Below the pieces are notes generated by a model, which saw only the letters and a list, made by a program, of their open reading frames with translations, was not told the DNA's origin and did no database searches. Positions 6,253-12,890 of a stretch of 12,890 nucleotides of DNA are shown piece after piece. The DNA comes from CADDZP01 sp035948135 (lineage in GTDB: Bacteria > Actinomycetota > Acidimicrobiia > Acidimicrobiales > AC-14): positions 1-12,890 of the forward strand of contig DASZJL010000049.1 of assembly GCA_035948135.1 (NCBI GenBank). The letters are read 5' to 3'. The translations under genes were made by a program, and so were the position numbers. Position 1 is the stretch's first letter; every line of letters begins with the position of its first letter.

Positions 6253-7089
6253 TCACCACCGCGCGCTGCAGGAGAGGAGAAGGGCCCGGCCGGGGATCGC
6301 CACACCGTCGTCGTTGATGTACGGCGCGGCCAGATCGGCCGCCGTCTTTAGCAGGGCGGCCTGCTTGTCGGGGGGCGCAGCGGCCAGGACCGACGCCATG
6401 GGACCGGCGAGGGACGACACTCGGGCGACGTGCTCGTCGATGCTCGGGGACGTGAACGTGAGGTCGATCTCCTCCACGGTCACGTCGACGAAGCCGGCAC
6501 CCTTGGCGACGGCCTCCACCTGCGTGGGGTCGCCCAGAGAGAAGATGCCTCCAGGGCCGACGGGCGGGCCCCCCGACACGAGCCCGTTGATCATGGCGGC
6601 CATGCCCACACACGTCATCCACGGGTTGTGCTCCATCCCGGCCCAGGTCAAGGCGCCGAGACGTCCGCCGGGGGCGAGCACCCGGTGGATCTCGGCGAAA
6701 GAGTCCGCCGGCTCGGGCGCGAACATCAGGCCCATCCGACAGACGACGACATCGAACGATCGGTCCGGCCTGTCGATGGCGGTGAGGTCGAGTACTGCGA
6801 CCTCGACGTTGTCGAGACCCCCGTTGCGACGGCGCGCGACGTCGACCATGCCTGGCGCGATGTCGCTGAGCAGGACGGTTCCCGTCGGCCCGACGAGCGT
6901 CGACAACTGCTGCCCGATGCTGCCGGGCCCGGCTGCGAGTTCGAGCACGCGATCGCCGGAGTGCACGTCGACGCGGTCGACGAGCCTGGCCGTGGCGGCA
7001 GCCGAATGGTCGTCGACGAAGTCAACGCTGGCGTCCCACGCGGCCGCGACGTCGCTCCAGCTCTGAGCGGGATCATCGAGGTTCATCAT
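6253..7089 (-). CDS. Class I SAM-dependent methyltransferase
   Basis: A 278-residue methyltransferase of the UbiE/Methyltransf_11-like group, transferring a methyl group from S-adenosylmethionine to a small molecule. Motif I is VLELAAGPGSIG (48-59), the SAM-ribose acidic residue is D76 in LLSDIAPGM, motif II includes D101 (VLDLTA), followed by FDVVVCRMGLMF (112-123) and RVLAPGGRLG (136-145). The C-terminal 130 residues form the variable substrate cap. There is no signal peptide. The start ATG 7089 (or the adjacent ATG 7086) has AAAGG about 10 nt upstream. It is divergent from a TetR gene across 54 bp and convergent with the kinase operon, so it is probably a single-gene unit controlled by that TetR. 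Whether it methylates a P450-pathway intermediate or an unrelated toxic compound cannot be told. Confidence 0.92.
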   Translation of the reverse strand: MMNLDDPAQSWSDVAAAWDASVDFVDDHSAAATARLVDRVDVHSGDRVLELAAGPGSIGQQLSTLVGPTGTVLLSDIAPGMVDVARRRNGGLDNVEVAVLDLTAIDRPDRSFDVVVCRMGLMFAPEPADSFAEIHRVLAPGGRLGALTWAGMEHNPWMTCVGMAAMINGLVSGGPPVGPGGIFSLGDPTQVEAVAKGAGFVDVTVEEIDLTFTSPSIDEHVARVSSLAGPMASVLAAAPPDKQAALLKTAADLAAPYINDDGVAIPGRALLLSCSARW

Positions 7090-7143
7090 TGTCGGTCGAC
7101 CTTTCGGCTACAGTGCATCTGGAACGAATACAGGTTAGGTGTA
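7090..7143. promoter_or_regulatory. Divergent control region between methyltransferase and second TetR
   Basis: This 54-bp region must hold promoters for both genes. It contains one perfect 8-bp palindrome, GGTCGACC (7094-7101), and a TACAGT (7109-7114) that could serve as a -10 box. No long inverted repeat like that at 2139-2175 is visible. It is the natural site for autoregulation by the TetR, but the operator is not identified. Confidence 0.4.
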
Positions 7144-7794
7144 GTGAAATCTGCGAAGCCTGTCAAGAGGCGCTCCTACGACTCCTCCCGCCGCCGGGCG
7201 CAGGCGCAGGAGACGCGCTCGGGAATCGTGCGGGCGGCGCGGGACCTGTTCATCGAGAAGGGCTACGGCCGGACGACCGTCGCCGACATCGCCGTCGCGG
7301 CCGGTGTTTCCGTGGAGACCATCTATGCGGCCTTCGGCAACAAGGCCATGCTCCTGCACCATGCATGGGACATCACCGTCGGCGGCGACGACGAGGAGAT
7401 CGTGTTCCACGATCGTCCTGAGGTCATGGCGATCAGGAACGAGCCCGACCTGGCGAAGCGACTGATGCTGCACGCCGCGTTCTCGACGCAGACAGCGCAG
7501 CGCATCGCGCCGTTCCAGCTCATGGTGCAGTCCGCGGCAGGCGCCGACCCGGCGGCGGCGGCCATGCTCGAGGAGATGGGCCGGCAGCGCTTGGCGGGGA
7601 TGACCGTGATGGCGGCAGAAGCGGCCAAGACCGGTCAGCTCGCCGTGTCCGAGGACGAGTGCCGGGATCTCGTGTGGTCGATGACGGACGGTGTGCTGTG
7701 GCACCGGCTCGTGAACGAGCGGGGCTGGACGAACGAGCACTTCGCCGACTGGCTGGGTCGGATGTGGGTGCACCTGTTGGTGCGGAGCCGCTAG
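7144..7794 (+). CDS. TetR family transcriptional regulator (second)
   Basis: A 216-residue TetR-type regulator counted from GTG 7144, with a basic N-terminal tail rich in Lys/Arg. The helix-turn-helix is at about residues 27-72, with TVADIAVAAGVSVETIYAAFGNKAML (45-70, shown in two parts here as TVADIAVAAG and VSVETIYAAF). The C-terminal domain is helical, with no recognisable ligand motif. GTG 7144 has AGG at 7137-7139, 4 nt upstream. The frame stays open far upstream to 6430, but that stretch is antisense to the methyltransferase and is not part of the gene. It is divergent from the methyltransferase, which is its most likely target. Its TAG stop shares the tetranucleotide CTAG with the stop of the convergent exported-protein gene. 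Ligand unknown. Confidence 0.92.
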   Translation: MKSAKPVKRRSYDSSRRRAQAQETRSGIVRAARDLFIEKGYGRTTVADIAVAAGVSVETIYAAFGNKAMLLHHAWDITVGGDDEEIVFHDRPEVMAIRNEPDLAKRLMLHAAFSTQTAQRIAPFQLMVQSAAGADPAAAAMLEEMGRQRLAGMTVMAAEAAKTGQLAVSEDECRDLVWSMTDGVLWHRLVNERGWTNEHFADWLGRMWVHLLVRSR

Positions 7795-8717
7795 GCGGGG
7801 GCGCCTTCGGTGGCTTGTTGTCGGCCTGAGTACATCCAGAGGCTCATGCCGCCGAGGGCGCCGACGACGAGAAGGACGACCAGGAGCGGTGTCGCCGCCT
7901 CGGGGCTCTGGCTGACGACGGGCACGAACGCCCCCGAAGCCGCCCGGCGCGCCGGGATGGCGGCGGGCGCGGGTGAGACGGTGGACGGGCCGGTTGCGCC
8001 GACACCCGGCACGCCGAGGTCGACGCTTGGCGTCGAGCCGGTGCCCGAGAGCGCGTCGGCAGGAGGCGCGGCCCCGGTGTCGGTCGGACCACCGATGGTG
8101 CCGGCGTCGACCGACGGCGATGCGGGGGACGAGGATCCGCCGGTCGTGAGCGACGAGTCGTCGGGGGCGTTGAAGACGACGCGGTCGGTGGGGCCGGCCG
8201 GCAGGATGGCAACGGCCACGAGCTGGTCGCTCACCAGATCGGCGACCGCGAACTTGTAGCTCTTCCCGTCCGCCTCGGGCGCGGCGGTGACCTTGCGGCT
8301 GCAGTCATAGGGCGGAGCGTCCGCCATGGGCCCGCCCTGCTCGGGGTGGGCGATGGCCTGGAGTAGCCGGCAGACCTGGAGCGTCGCCTTTGGCGTGGTG
8401 ATCGAGTTGGGGGCGACGGCGAGTGTGAGCGTGCTCGCACCGGTGCCCGGATCGAGCTCGTAGAGCAGGGCCGCAACGGCAGTCGGCCCGTTGGGCCCGC
8501 CCTGCACCAACAGGCCCCGGCCCGGAACGTCGGGCGGGCCCACCGTCGGTGCCGCGGCAGGGAGCGCCACGCCCGGCGGGGCGACTCCCGGGTTGGTCAC
8601 CGTCCACCAGCCTTGATCCCGGGGCGCGGCGGCGCGAGCGGGACCGGCTGCCAGACCCATGATCGCGGTGGCTGCCACGCCCGCAAGGATCGCGACGCTG
8701 AGGCGGCGCGCCATCAT
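7791..8717 (-). CDS. Exported protein with C-terminal membrane anchor, function unknown
   Basis: A 308-residue protein I do not recognise. The N-terminus has an Arg-containing positive end and hydrophobic core (about 6-24) ending in GPARAAAP, a good signal peptidase I site near residue 29-30. A folded region at about 33-185 contains two cysteines (116, 139) that could form a disulfide. A disordered linker rich in Ser, Pro, Ala, Gly and Thr spans about 190-272. One hydrophobic helix, LLVVLLVVGALGGMSLWMY (278-296), precedes a short cytoplasmic tail. There is no LPxTG sorting signal. The product is therefore predicted to sit on the outer face of the membrane. ATG 8717 overlaps the stop of the LivF-like gene as ATGA, with GGAGG 9 nt upstream, so it belongs to the transporter operon and is the last gene in it. 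A role as accessory subunit or sensor of the transporter is inference. Confidence 0.85.
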   Translation of the reverse strand: MMARRLSVAILAGVAATAIMGLAAGPARAAAPRDQGWWTVTNPGVAPPGVALPAAAPTVGPPDVPGRGLLVQGGPNGPTAVAALLYELDPGTGASTLTLAVAPNSITTPKATLQVCRLLQAIAHPEQGGPMADAPPYDCSRKVTAAPEADGKSYKFAVADLVSDQLVAVAILPAGPTDRVVFNAPDDSSLTTGGSSSPASPSVDAGTIGGPTDTGAAPPADALSGTGSTPSVDLGVPGVGATGPSTVSPAPAAIPARRAASGAFVPVVSQSPEAATPLLVVLLVVGALGGMSLWMYSGRQQATEGAPA

Positions 8718-9487
8718 TTGGTCGAGCCTCCGAAGAAGACGGCCCGGGCGATGTCGTCCTGCTCGAGCAGGTCGGCGGTCGGCCCTTCGAACCGCACCTC
8801 GCCCTTCTCGAGGAAGATCGCCCGCGTGCAGAGCTGGGCCGCGATGTTCAGGCTCTGCTCGACGACGATCAGGGTGATGCCTTCGGCGTTGAGCTGGCGC
8901 ACGATCTCCATGAGCTCCCCGATGACGACCGGTGCGAGACCGAGGGACAGCTCGTCGATGCACAGCAGCTGCGGGTCGAGCATCAGCGCCTTGGCCAGGG
9001 CCAGCTGCTGCTGCTCACCACCCGAAAGACTCCCGGCCTGCTGGGTGAGCCGTTCGGCGAGGCGCGGGAACGTCGAGAGGACGCGCTCTGTTCGTTCGCT
9101 CACCAGCGCCCGTTGCTTGCGGATGCTGAGCGACTGCATCTCGAGGTTCTCGGCGACCGTCATGTCGGTGAAGATCGCCCGCCCTCCGGGGATCATCACG
9201 AGGCCCTCACCCGCGAGGCGCTCGGCCCGGGCGCCGGTGATGTCGTGGCCGTCGAACTCCACCGACCCGGCGGTGGGCTTCTCCAGCCCGGCGACGACGC
9301 GGAGCAGCGTCGACTTGCCGGCGCCGTTCGTTCCCACCAACGCCAGCGCCTCCCCTCGATGCACTTCCATCGAGATCCCGAACAGCACCTGGAGATGGCC
9401 GTACGAGAAGTCGACGTCGTGGACCGCGAGCACGCACTCGCCGGCGGGATCGGTGTGACCGTTCACGGGGAGAGCAGCACTCGCCAT
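8714..9487 (-). CDS. LivF-like ABC transporter ATP-binding protein
   Basis: A 257-residue cytoplasmic ATPase of the branched-chain-amino-acid (HAAT) importer family, most like LivF. Walker A is GTNGAGKST (52-60), the ABC signature LSGGE (154-158), and Walker B LLCIDE (174-179). The H-loop position reads VVEQS, a Gln in place of His, as is usual in LivF. This supports the LivF rather than LivG assignment. After Walker B the sequence SLGLAP is the standard LivF continuation. ATG 9487 overlaps by one base the stop of the binding-protein gene (TGATG), and no strong ribosome-binding site is seen, so translation is probably coupled. The longer open frame back to 10156 is antisense-frame noise within the binding-protein gene. 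It would pair with the LivG-like domain of the fused protein to power import. Substrate unknown. Confidence 0.95.
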   Translation of the reverse strand: MASAALPVNGHTDPAGECVLAVHDVDFSYGHLQVLFGISMEVHRGEALALVGTNGAGKSTLLRVVAGLEKPTAGSVEFDGHDITGARAERLAGEGLVMIPGGRAIFTDMTVAENLEMQSLSIRKQRALVSERTERVLSTFPRLAERLTQQAGSLSGGEQQQLALAKALMLDPQLLCIDELSLGLAPVVIGELMEIVRQLNAEGITLIVVEQSLNIAAQLCTRAIFLEKGEVRFEGPTADLLEQDDIARAVFFGGSTK

Positions 9488-11043
9488 CAGGGGTAGCTGG
9501 GGTGGAAGTTGGGGTCGATGACCTGCCAGCACTTGCAGGACGCCATGAACTGGGCGACCCGCCAGAACTGCCCGCCGGTGGTGGCCCGGACGCCGGTGAA
9601 GTCGGTCGGTCCGCCGGGATACGAGAAGTCGATCGACTTCGTTTGCTGGAGGCCGATTGCGAGTGCGTCGGGTCGGAAGGCCGGAGCGTTGTTGATCGCG
9701 GCTTGGAGCATCCAGAGTTGGTCGCACACGTACCCCGCTCCTGGAGCAAGCTTGTACACCGGGGCGATGCCATGGGCCGTGTAGGCGGCGTTGCACTTCG
9801 CGGTGCCGGGCGTCGGCACGGCTCCCGGCGTGCGCTCCTCGCCACTGCGGCCCTGGGCGATGGCGATGGCGCCGACGATGTTGTCGGGGTCGCCCGCCTG
9901 GCTCCCGTACGCCACGTCGATCAGGGACTCGTCGGGGAGCCCGTACTGCGGGTGGAACCCCTGCTGCTGGGCAACCTTGGTGAAGTTGGACCAGTCGCCC
10001 ACGATCTGGTGGGCCGTCATCCGGGTGACGTTGTTCGACTTGAACTTCAGCACCGCCGCTTGCAGGTCGGACGGGCTGGCGAAGACCGCCGGGCACCCGA
10101 AGTCGTAGGTGACGAGCTTCGACGACACCCCTATCTGTTGGAACCACTGCATCCATTTGTTGACGAGGGCCTTGTCGCAGTCGCGGTAGGTGAAGCCGAT
10201 CTTCTCGCCGGCCCCCACGTTGAAGAAGCCGCGGTCCCGCAGGGCGAAGACGCTGTTGTGGTCGATGGTGTCGAGATCACTGATGTTGAAGAGATACGGG
10301 TAGAAGCCGTCGATCTCGTCTTGGTACAGCGAGTAGCCGCCGAAGAAGGGCACCTTGTGCTGGCCGAAGCACTGCTTCTGCGGGTAGATCGCGTACGCCC
10401 CATTGTCGACCTCGGCGAACACCCCGGACTGCACGATCTGGAGGCACCGTTGTTGTAGCTCGTTCTGGTCGGCAGGGTTCGTCGGGTAGAAGGTCGGGAT
10501 GATCTTGCGGCACGCGATGCCGCCGGCCTTGTTGATGTCGTCGATCTGCGCCTCGTACCACTTCTGTTGGTCAGCGGGCGAGGCGATGCCGAAAATGCTG
10601 TTGGCCGCCGGGCCCACGATGTTGGTGAGAGTGACGGCGATCTTGATCTGACTGGCCGACACACCGGGGACGCCACTCGGCGGGTTGGGGCACCCGGGCC
10701 CGGCAGCCGCGCTGTTGGCGCCCGCGCCGCCCCCGGCCGCCCCGGCCTTGGCCGGTCCGCTCGCGGTCCCTCCACCTGCCGTGGCCCCCGCCGCCGACGT
10801 GCCGCCCACCGCGCCTTGGGCACCACTCTGTCCGGCCGTCGCCCCGTTGGCGTCGGGCGTCAGGCCCTGTTCGACGCCCTGCCCGCCGCCGCCGGAGGCC
10901 AGCTTGGTGCTGCCACTGCCGCCTCCGGGAACCACAAGCCACACCAGCAGGGCGATGACGATCACGGCGGAGATCCCGGCGGTGATCCGTTCGGCGGTGG
11001 GCGCCCGCCGAGCCCAGAAGCGAAATTCCTGGCTGGGATTCAT
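9487..11043 (-). CDS. ABC transporter substrate-binding protein, membrane-anchored (Peripla_BP_6-like)
   Basis: A 518-residue exported solute receptor of the type I (LIV-binding-like) fold. It starts with a short cytoplasmic stretch (1-19), then one hydrophobic helix at about 21-38 (GISAVIVIALLVWLVV). There is no lipobox cysteine, so it is anchored by an uncleaved helix rather than as a lipoprotein. A Gly/Ala/Ser linker (39-117) follows, and the binding domain begins near 118 with IKIAVTLTNIVG (133-144). The domain carries ten cysteines (118, 178, 200, 225, 289, 317, 417, 440, 503, 505), unusually many, suggesting disulfides. ATG 11043 overlaps the stop of the fused permease-ATPase as ATGA and has AGGGAGGG 4 nt upstream. 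Length exceeds typical LivJ/LivK-type proteins because of the anchor and linker. The ligand cannot be read from sequence; related proteins bind amino acids, amides, urea or aromatic acids. Confidence 0.93.
   Translation of the reverse strand: MNPSQEFRFWARRAPTAERITAGISAVIVIALLVWLVVPGGGSGSTKLASGGGGQGVEQGLTPDANGATAGQSGAQGAVGGTSAAGATAGGGTASGPAKAGAAGGGAGANSAAAGPGCPNPPSGVPGVSASQIKIAVTLTNIVGPAANSIFGIASPADQQKWYEAQIDDINKAGGIACRKIIPTFYPTNPADQNELQQRCLQIVQSGVFAEVDNGAYAIYPQKQCFGQHKVPFFGGYSLYQDEIDGFYPYLFNISDLDTIDHNSVFALRDRGFFNVGAGEKIGFTYRDCDKALVNKWMQWFQQIGVSSKLVTYDFGCPAVFASPSDLQAAVLKFKSNNVTRMTAHQIVGDWSNFTKVAQQQGFHPQYGLPDESLIDVAYGSQAGDPDNIVGAIAIAQGRSGEERTPGAVPTPGTAKCNAAYTAHGIAPVYKLAPGAGYVCDQLWMLQAAINNAPAFRPDALAIGLQQTKSIDFSYPGGPTDFTGVRATTGGQFWRVAQFMASCKCWQVIDPNFHPSYP
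10693..10929 (-). other. Low-complexity Gly/Ala-rich stalk within the binding-protein gene
   Basis: Residues 39-117 of the binding protein consist almost wholly of Gly, Ala, Ser, Thr and Gln, with recurring GG, AGA and GTA-type units and no aromatic residues. The stretch contains only one cluster of charged residues. It would form a flexible tether of about 80 residues lifting the receptor domain from the membrane, possibly through a thick cell envelope. The DNA is low-complexity and GC-rich but shows no exact tandem unit that I can define. Confidence 0.8.
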
Positions 11044-12890
11044 CGCGCCCTCCCTGCTGCGCTGCCTTTTCCGGACTCGGCGAGGGCCTTCTTGCCGGAG
11101 CGCGTGATGGCGGACTCTTCGGTGCCGAGGTAGCTCGCGACGACTCGGGGGTTCTGGCGGATCTCGTCGGGGGTGCCCTCGGCGATGACGACGCCCGTCT
11201 CCAGCGCGTACATGCGGTCGCACAGGCCCATCAGCAGTGGCATGTCGTGCTCGACGATGAGGATGGCGCAGTCGAGCTCGTCGCGGATGCGCCGGAGCAG
11301 CGGCCCGAACGCTTCGGCTTCTCGCTGGGCCACACCTGCAGTGGGCTCGTCGAGGAGGAGCACCTTCGGCTGTGCCGCCACCTGGGCCGCCAGCTCGCAC
11401 ACCCTGCGAGTTCCCGTCGACAACTCTGAGATCCGAATGTCGCCCCACGGCCGGAGACCGAAGCGGCCCACGATGCCGTCGGCCTCCCGCCGCGTGCGGC
11501 GCTCGCTGCTGCGCACCCAGGGCGCCGCCACCATGGCCGAGACAATGCCGACCTTGTGGCGTTGGGCGATGACCACCTGCAGGGTCTCGGTGACCGTGAG
11601 GCCTGCGAACAACGTCGCGTCCTGAAAACTGCGGGAGAGCCCGAACGCGGCGCGAATGTCGGGCGGCAGGTCGACCACGTCGTCGCCGAACAGGCACACC
11701 GACCCGCTCTGGGGCCGGATGACGCCGGAGATGACGTTCATCAGCGTGGTCTTGCCGGCGCCGTTGGCACCGATCAGGCCCACGATCTCGCCGGGGCGAA
11801 CCGTGATGTCGGGGTCGTCCAGCGCGACGACGCCACCGAAGTGGACGCGGACGCCTCGCACGCGAAGCGGGAGGGCGGGATCGATGTCGGGCGGGGTGCC
11901 GTGCAGTCGCTCGGCCCGGCGCTCCAGATAACGGGCCGCGGGCCCGAAGCGCTCGAGAAACGCAGTCACTCCATTGCCCTGCACCGGTTTGCCGTCGGCG
12001 CTGATCACGCCGCCGGTGTCGCCCTCGCGGAGTGCGACGCTGACCCGCACCGGCGCCGTCGCCGCCGGCTCGGCGTCGGCCTCGTCGAGCACCGCCTCGG
12101 CCACGGCCGCGGCCTCGGCCGCCTCCGCACCGGCCCGCCGGTCGAGATAGCGCTGCCACGACGCTTGGGCGGCGCCCGCCAGACCGGTCGGGAACTTCAT
12201 GAGCGCGAGGGTGACGCCGGAGCCGGCGAGGAACAGGCTGAATCCCAGGTTCTGGCCGAAGTCGCCGAACAGTGACGACACGTGAGGCCCGACGAAGAAG
12301 GTTCCGGCGAACAGGATCACGGCCGCTGCCACCGCGCCGGCGACCGACCCCAGGCCCCCGATGACGGGGATGGCGATGATCGCGATGGACACGTCGGCGG
12401 TGAAGTGCAGCGGCGTGATCGACTTCCAGGAGTCCGCCCAGAGGACACCGGCCACGCCCGCGAAGAACCCGGAGACGGCGAGGATGGCGAGCTTGACCGT
12501 CGCGGGGCTGGCGCCGAAGGCCGCGCTGGCGCGCTCGTTGTCCCGCACGGCGATGAACTGGCGGCCCGGGCTGGCCCGGCGCAGCGCGGCGGCGGCCGCG
12601 ACCGCGAGGACGAGCACCACGAGCGCGACGTAGTAGACGGCGACTTCGGACGACGGCGTACCGAGTCCGAGACCGAGGCGAAGGGGTTGGACCGTCATCC
12701 CAAACGGCTTGTCGGATCCCAGCCACGACTGGTGGAACAACCAGTCGCCGGCGATCACCGCGAAGCCCAACGTCGTCACCGCGAGCGTCAGGCCCCGGAC
12801 CCGCAACGCCGGAAGCCCGACCACCACCATGACCGCCGCTCCGACAACGCCCGCGAGGAGGAACAGCGATGTCAGTGTCCATCCGTGGGT
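11040..12890 (-). CDS. Fused LivM-like permease and LivG-like ATPase (N-terminus outside window)
   Basis: The frame is open to the window edge; 616 residues are visible, numbered from 12890. Residues 1-235 are a LivM-type permease with several membrane helices, the family segment GLPALRVRGLTLAVTTLGF (25-43) and GRQFIAVRDNERA (109-121), a cytoplasmic coupling region. A charged Ala/Glu-rich linker (about 236-342) leads to an ATPase domain: Walker A GANGAGKTT (374-382), Walker B VLLLDE (510-515) and H-loop VEHD with His548. The ABC signature, normally LSGGQ, reads LSTGT (490-494), which I recall as recurrent in actinobacterial LivG-like domains. After Walker B comes EPTAGVAQRE rather than EPAAGLN. 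The C-terminal tail is Lys/Ser-rich. The missing N-terminus should hold the first permease helices, and a LivH-like partner is expected upstream. The stop overlaps the binding-protein start (ATGA). Confidence 0.94.
   Translation of the reverse strand, partial: THGWTLTSLFLLAGVVGAAVMVVVGLPALRVRGLTLAVTTLGFAVIAGDWLFHQSWLGSDKPFGMTVQPLRLGLGLGTPSSEVAVYYVALVVLVLAVAAAAALRRASPGRQFIAVRDNERASAAFGASPATVKLAILAVSGFFAGVAGVLWADSWKSITPLHFTADVSIAIIAIPVIGGLGSVAGAVAAAVILFAGTFFVGPHVSSLFGDFGQNLGFSLFLAGSGVTLALMKFPTGLAGAAQASWQRYLDRRAGAEAAEAAAVAEAVLDEADAEPAATAPVRVSVALREGDTGGVISADGKPVQGNGVTAFLERFGPAARYLERRAERLHGTPPDIDPALPLRVRGVRVHFGGVVALDDPDITVRPGEIVGLIGANGAGKTTLMNVISGVIRPQSGSVCLFGDDVVDLPPDIRAAFGLSRSFQDATLFAGLTVTETLQVVIAQRHKVGIVSAMVAAPWVRSSERRTRREADGIVGRFGLRPWGDIRISELSTGTRRVCELAAQVAAQPKVLLLDEPTAGVAQREAEAFGPLLRRIRDELDCAILIVEHDMPLLMGLCDRMYALETGVVIAEGTPDEIRQNPRVVASYLGTEESAITRSGKKALAESGKGSAAGRAR
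11048..11055 (-). promoter_or_regulatory. Ribosome-binding site of the substrate-binding-protein gene
   Basis: AGGGAGGG on the minus strand ends 4 nt before ATG 11043, inside the last codons of the upstream gene. It is the strongest such site in the transporter operon and fixes the start. It suits the usual need for more binding protein than permease. Confidence 0.75.
11865..12185 (-). other. Interdomain linker of the permease-ATPase fusion
   Basis: About 107 residues join the permease and ATPase domains. The first part is Ala/Glu-rich and likely helical (RAGAEAAEAAAVAEAVLDE). The middle, around VRVSVALREGDTGG, has no clear fold. The last part contains an Arg-rich helix (RYLERRAERLHG). No stop codon or plausible internal restart with a good ribosome-binding site is evident, so this is a genuine fusion in the sequence as given. 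The helix near the end may be the LivM C-terminal tail. Confidence 0.7.

Noticed and set aside
5780..7066. A 428-residue open frame on the plus strand
   Set aside because: It is out of frame with the DUF7064-like gene and antisense to the methyltransferase, both of which carry family motifs. Its own composition is low-complexity.
6430..7143. The upstream extension of the second TetR frame
   Set aside because: It is antisense to the methyltransferase. TetR proteins start about 25 residues before the helix-turn-helix, which fits GTG 7144.
9488..10156. The upstream extension of the LivF-like frame
   Set aside because: It is the alternative frame of the binding-protein gene; the LivF domain begins right after ATG 9487.
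9502..10458. A 318-residue open frame on the plus strand
   Set aside because: It is antisense to the binding-protein gene, rich in Val, Gly, Arg and Asp, with no domain motif or plausible start signal.
10693..10929. A possible tandem repeat or CRISPR-like array
   Set aside because: The repetitive look comes from Gly/Ala codons in the protein stalk. There are no fixed-length direct repeats separated by unique spacers.
11044..12882. The 613-residue upstream extension of the binding-protein frame
   Set aside because: The extension is a shifted frame of the fused permease-ATPase gene, Arg/Gly-rich and without motifs. The start at 11043 has a strong ribosome-binding site and an ATGA junction.

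Overview
This is a GC-rich, gene-dense window with no rRNA, tRNA, CRISPR or recognisable insertion sequence. The gene content points to an actinobacterium: a P450 with a small 3Fe-4S ferredoxin, a predicted F420-dependent luciferase-like oxidoreductase, TetR regulators, and Gly/Ala-rich membrane-anchored exported proteins. The combination of P450, F420, kinase and Liv-type ABC genes would suit Mycobacteriales or Acidimicrobiia-like lineages. That placement is inference; no marker gene is present to fix the genus.

Layout. (1) Positions 1-1481, plus strand: the C-terminal half of a cytochrome P450 cut by the window edge, then a histidine phosphatase that overlaps it, then a 3Fe-4S ferredoxin, apparently one operon. 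(2) Positions 1465-2115, minus strand: a TetR regulator convergent with the ferredoxin (17-nt overlap of coding ends) and divergent from the next operon. (3) Positions 2137-2175: a compact inverted-repeat region rich in TGTAC half-sites, in which two face-to-face promoters can be drawn. (4) Positions 2198-6218, plus strand: a tight four-gene operon encoding an APH-like small-molecule kinase, a short-chain dehydrogenase, an F420-type LLM oxidoreductase and a lipocalin/AttH-like (DUF7064-like) protein. (5) Positions 6253-7794: a class I SAM methyltransferase (minus) divergent from a second TetR regulator (plus), with 54 bp between them. (6) Positions 7791-12890, minus strand: a branched-chain-amino-acid-type (Liv/HAAT) ABC transporter operon. 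In transcription order it encodes a permease fused to a LivG-like ATPase (N-terminus outside the window), a membrane-anchored substrate-binding protein, a LivF-like ATPase, and an unrecognised exported protein with a C-terminal membrane anchor. All three junctions are 1- or 4-nt overlaps.

How the parts may work together. The P450/ferredoxin pair hydroxylates something, and the kinase/SDR/F420/lipocalin operon carries enzymes suited to phosphorylating and oxidising an alcohol-bearing hydrophobic molecule such as a terpenoid, steroid or xenobiotic. The adjacent TetR at 1465-2115 is the likely repressor of that operon. The transporter could import a related small molecule, but nothing in the sequence links it to the catabolic genes apart from proximity. 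The substrate is unknown for every enzyme here.

The least-described parts are the transporter architecture (fused permease-ATPase with a variant LSTGT signature, anchored binding protein on a long Gly/Ala stalk, and a translationally coupled exported partner) and the four-gene kinase operon.
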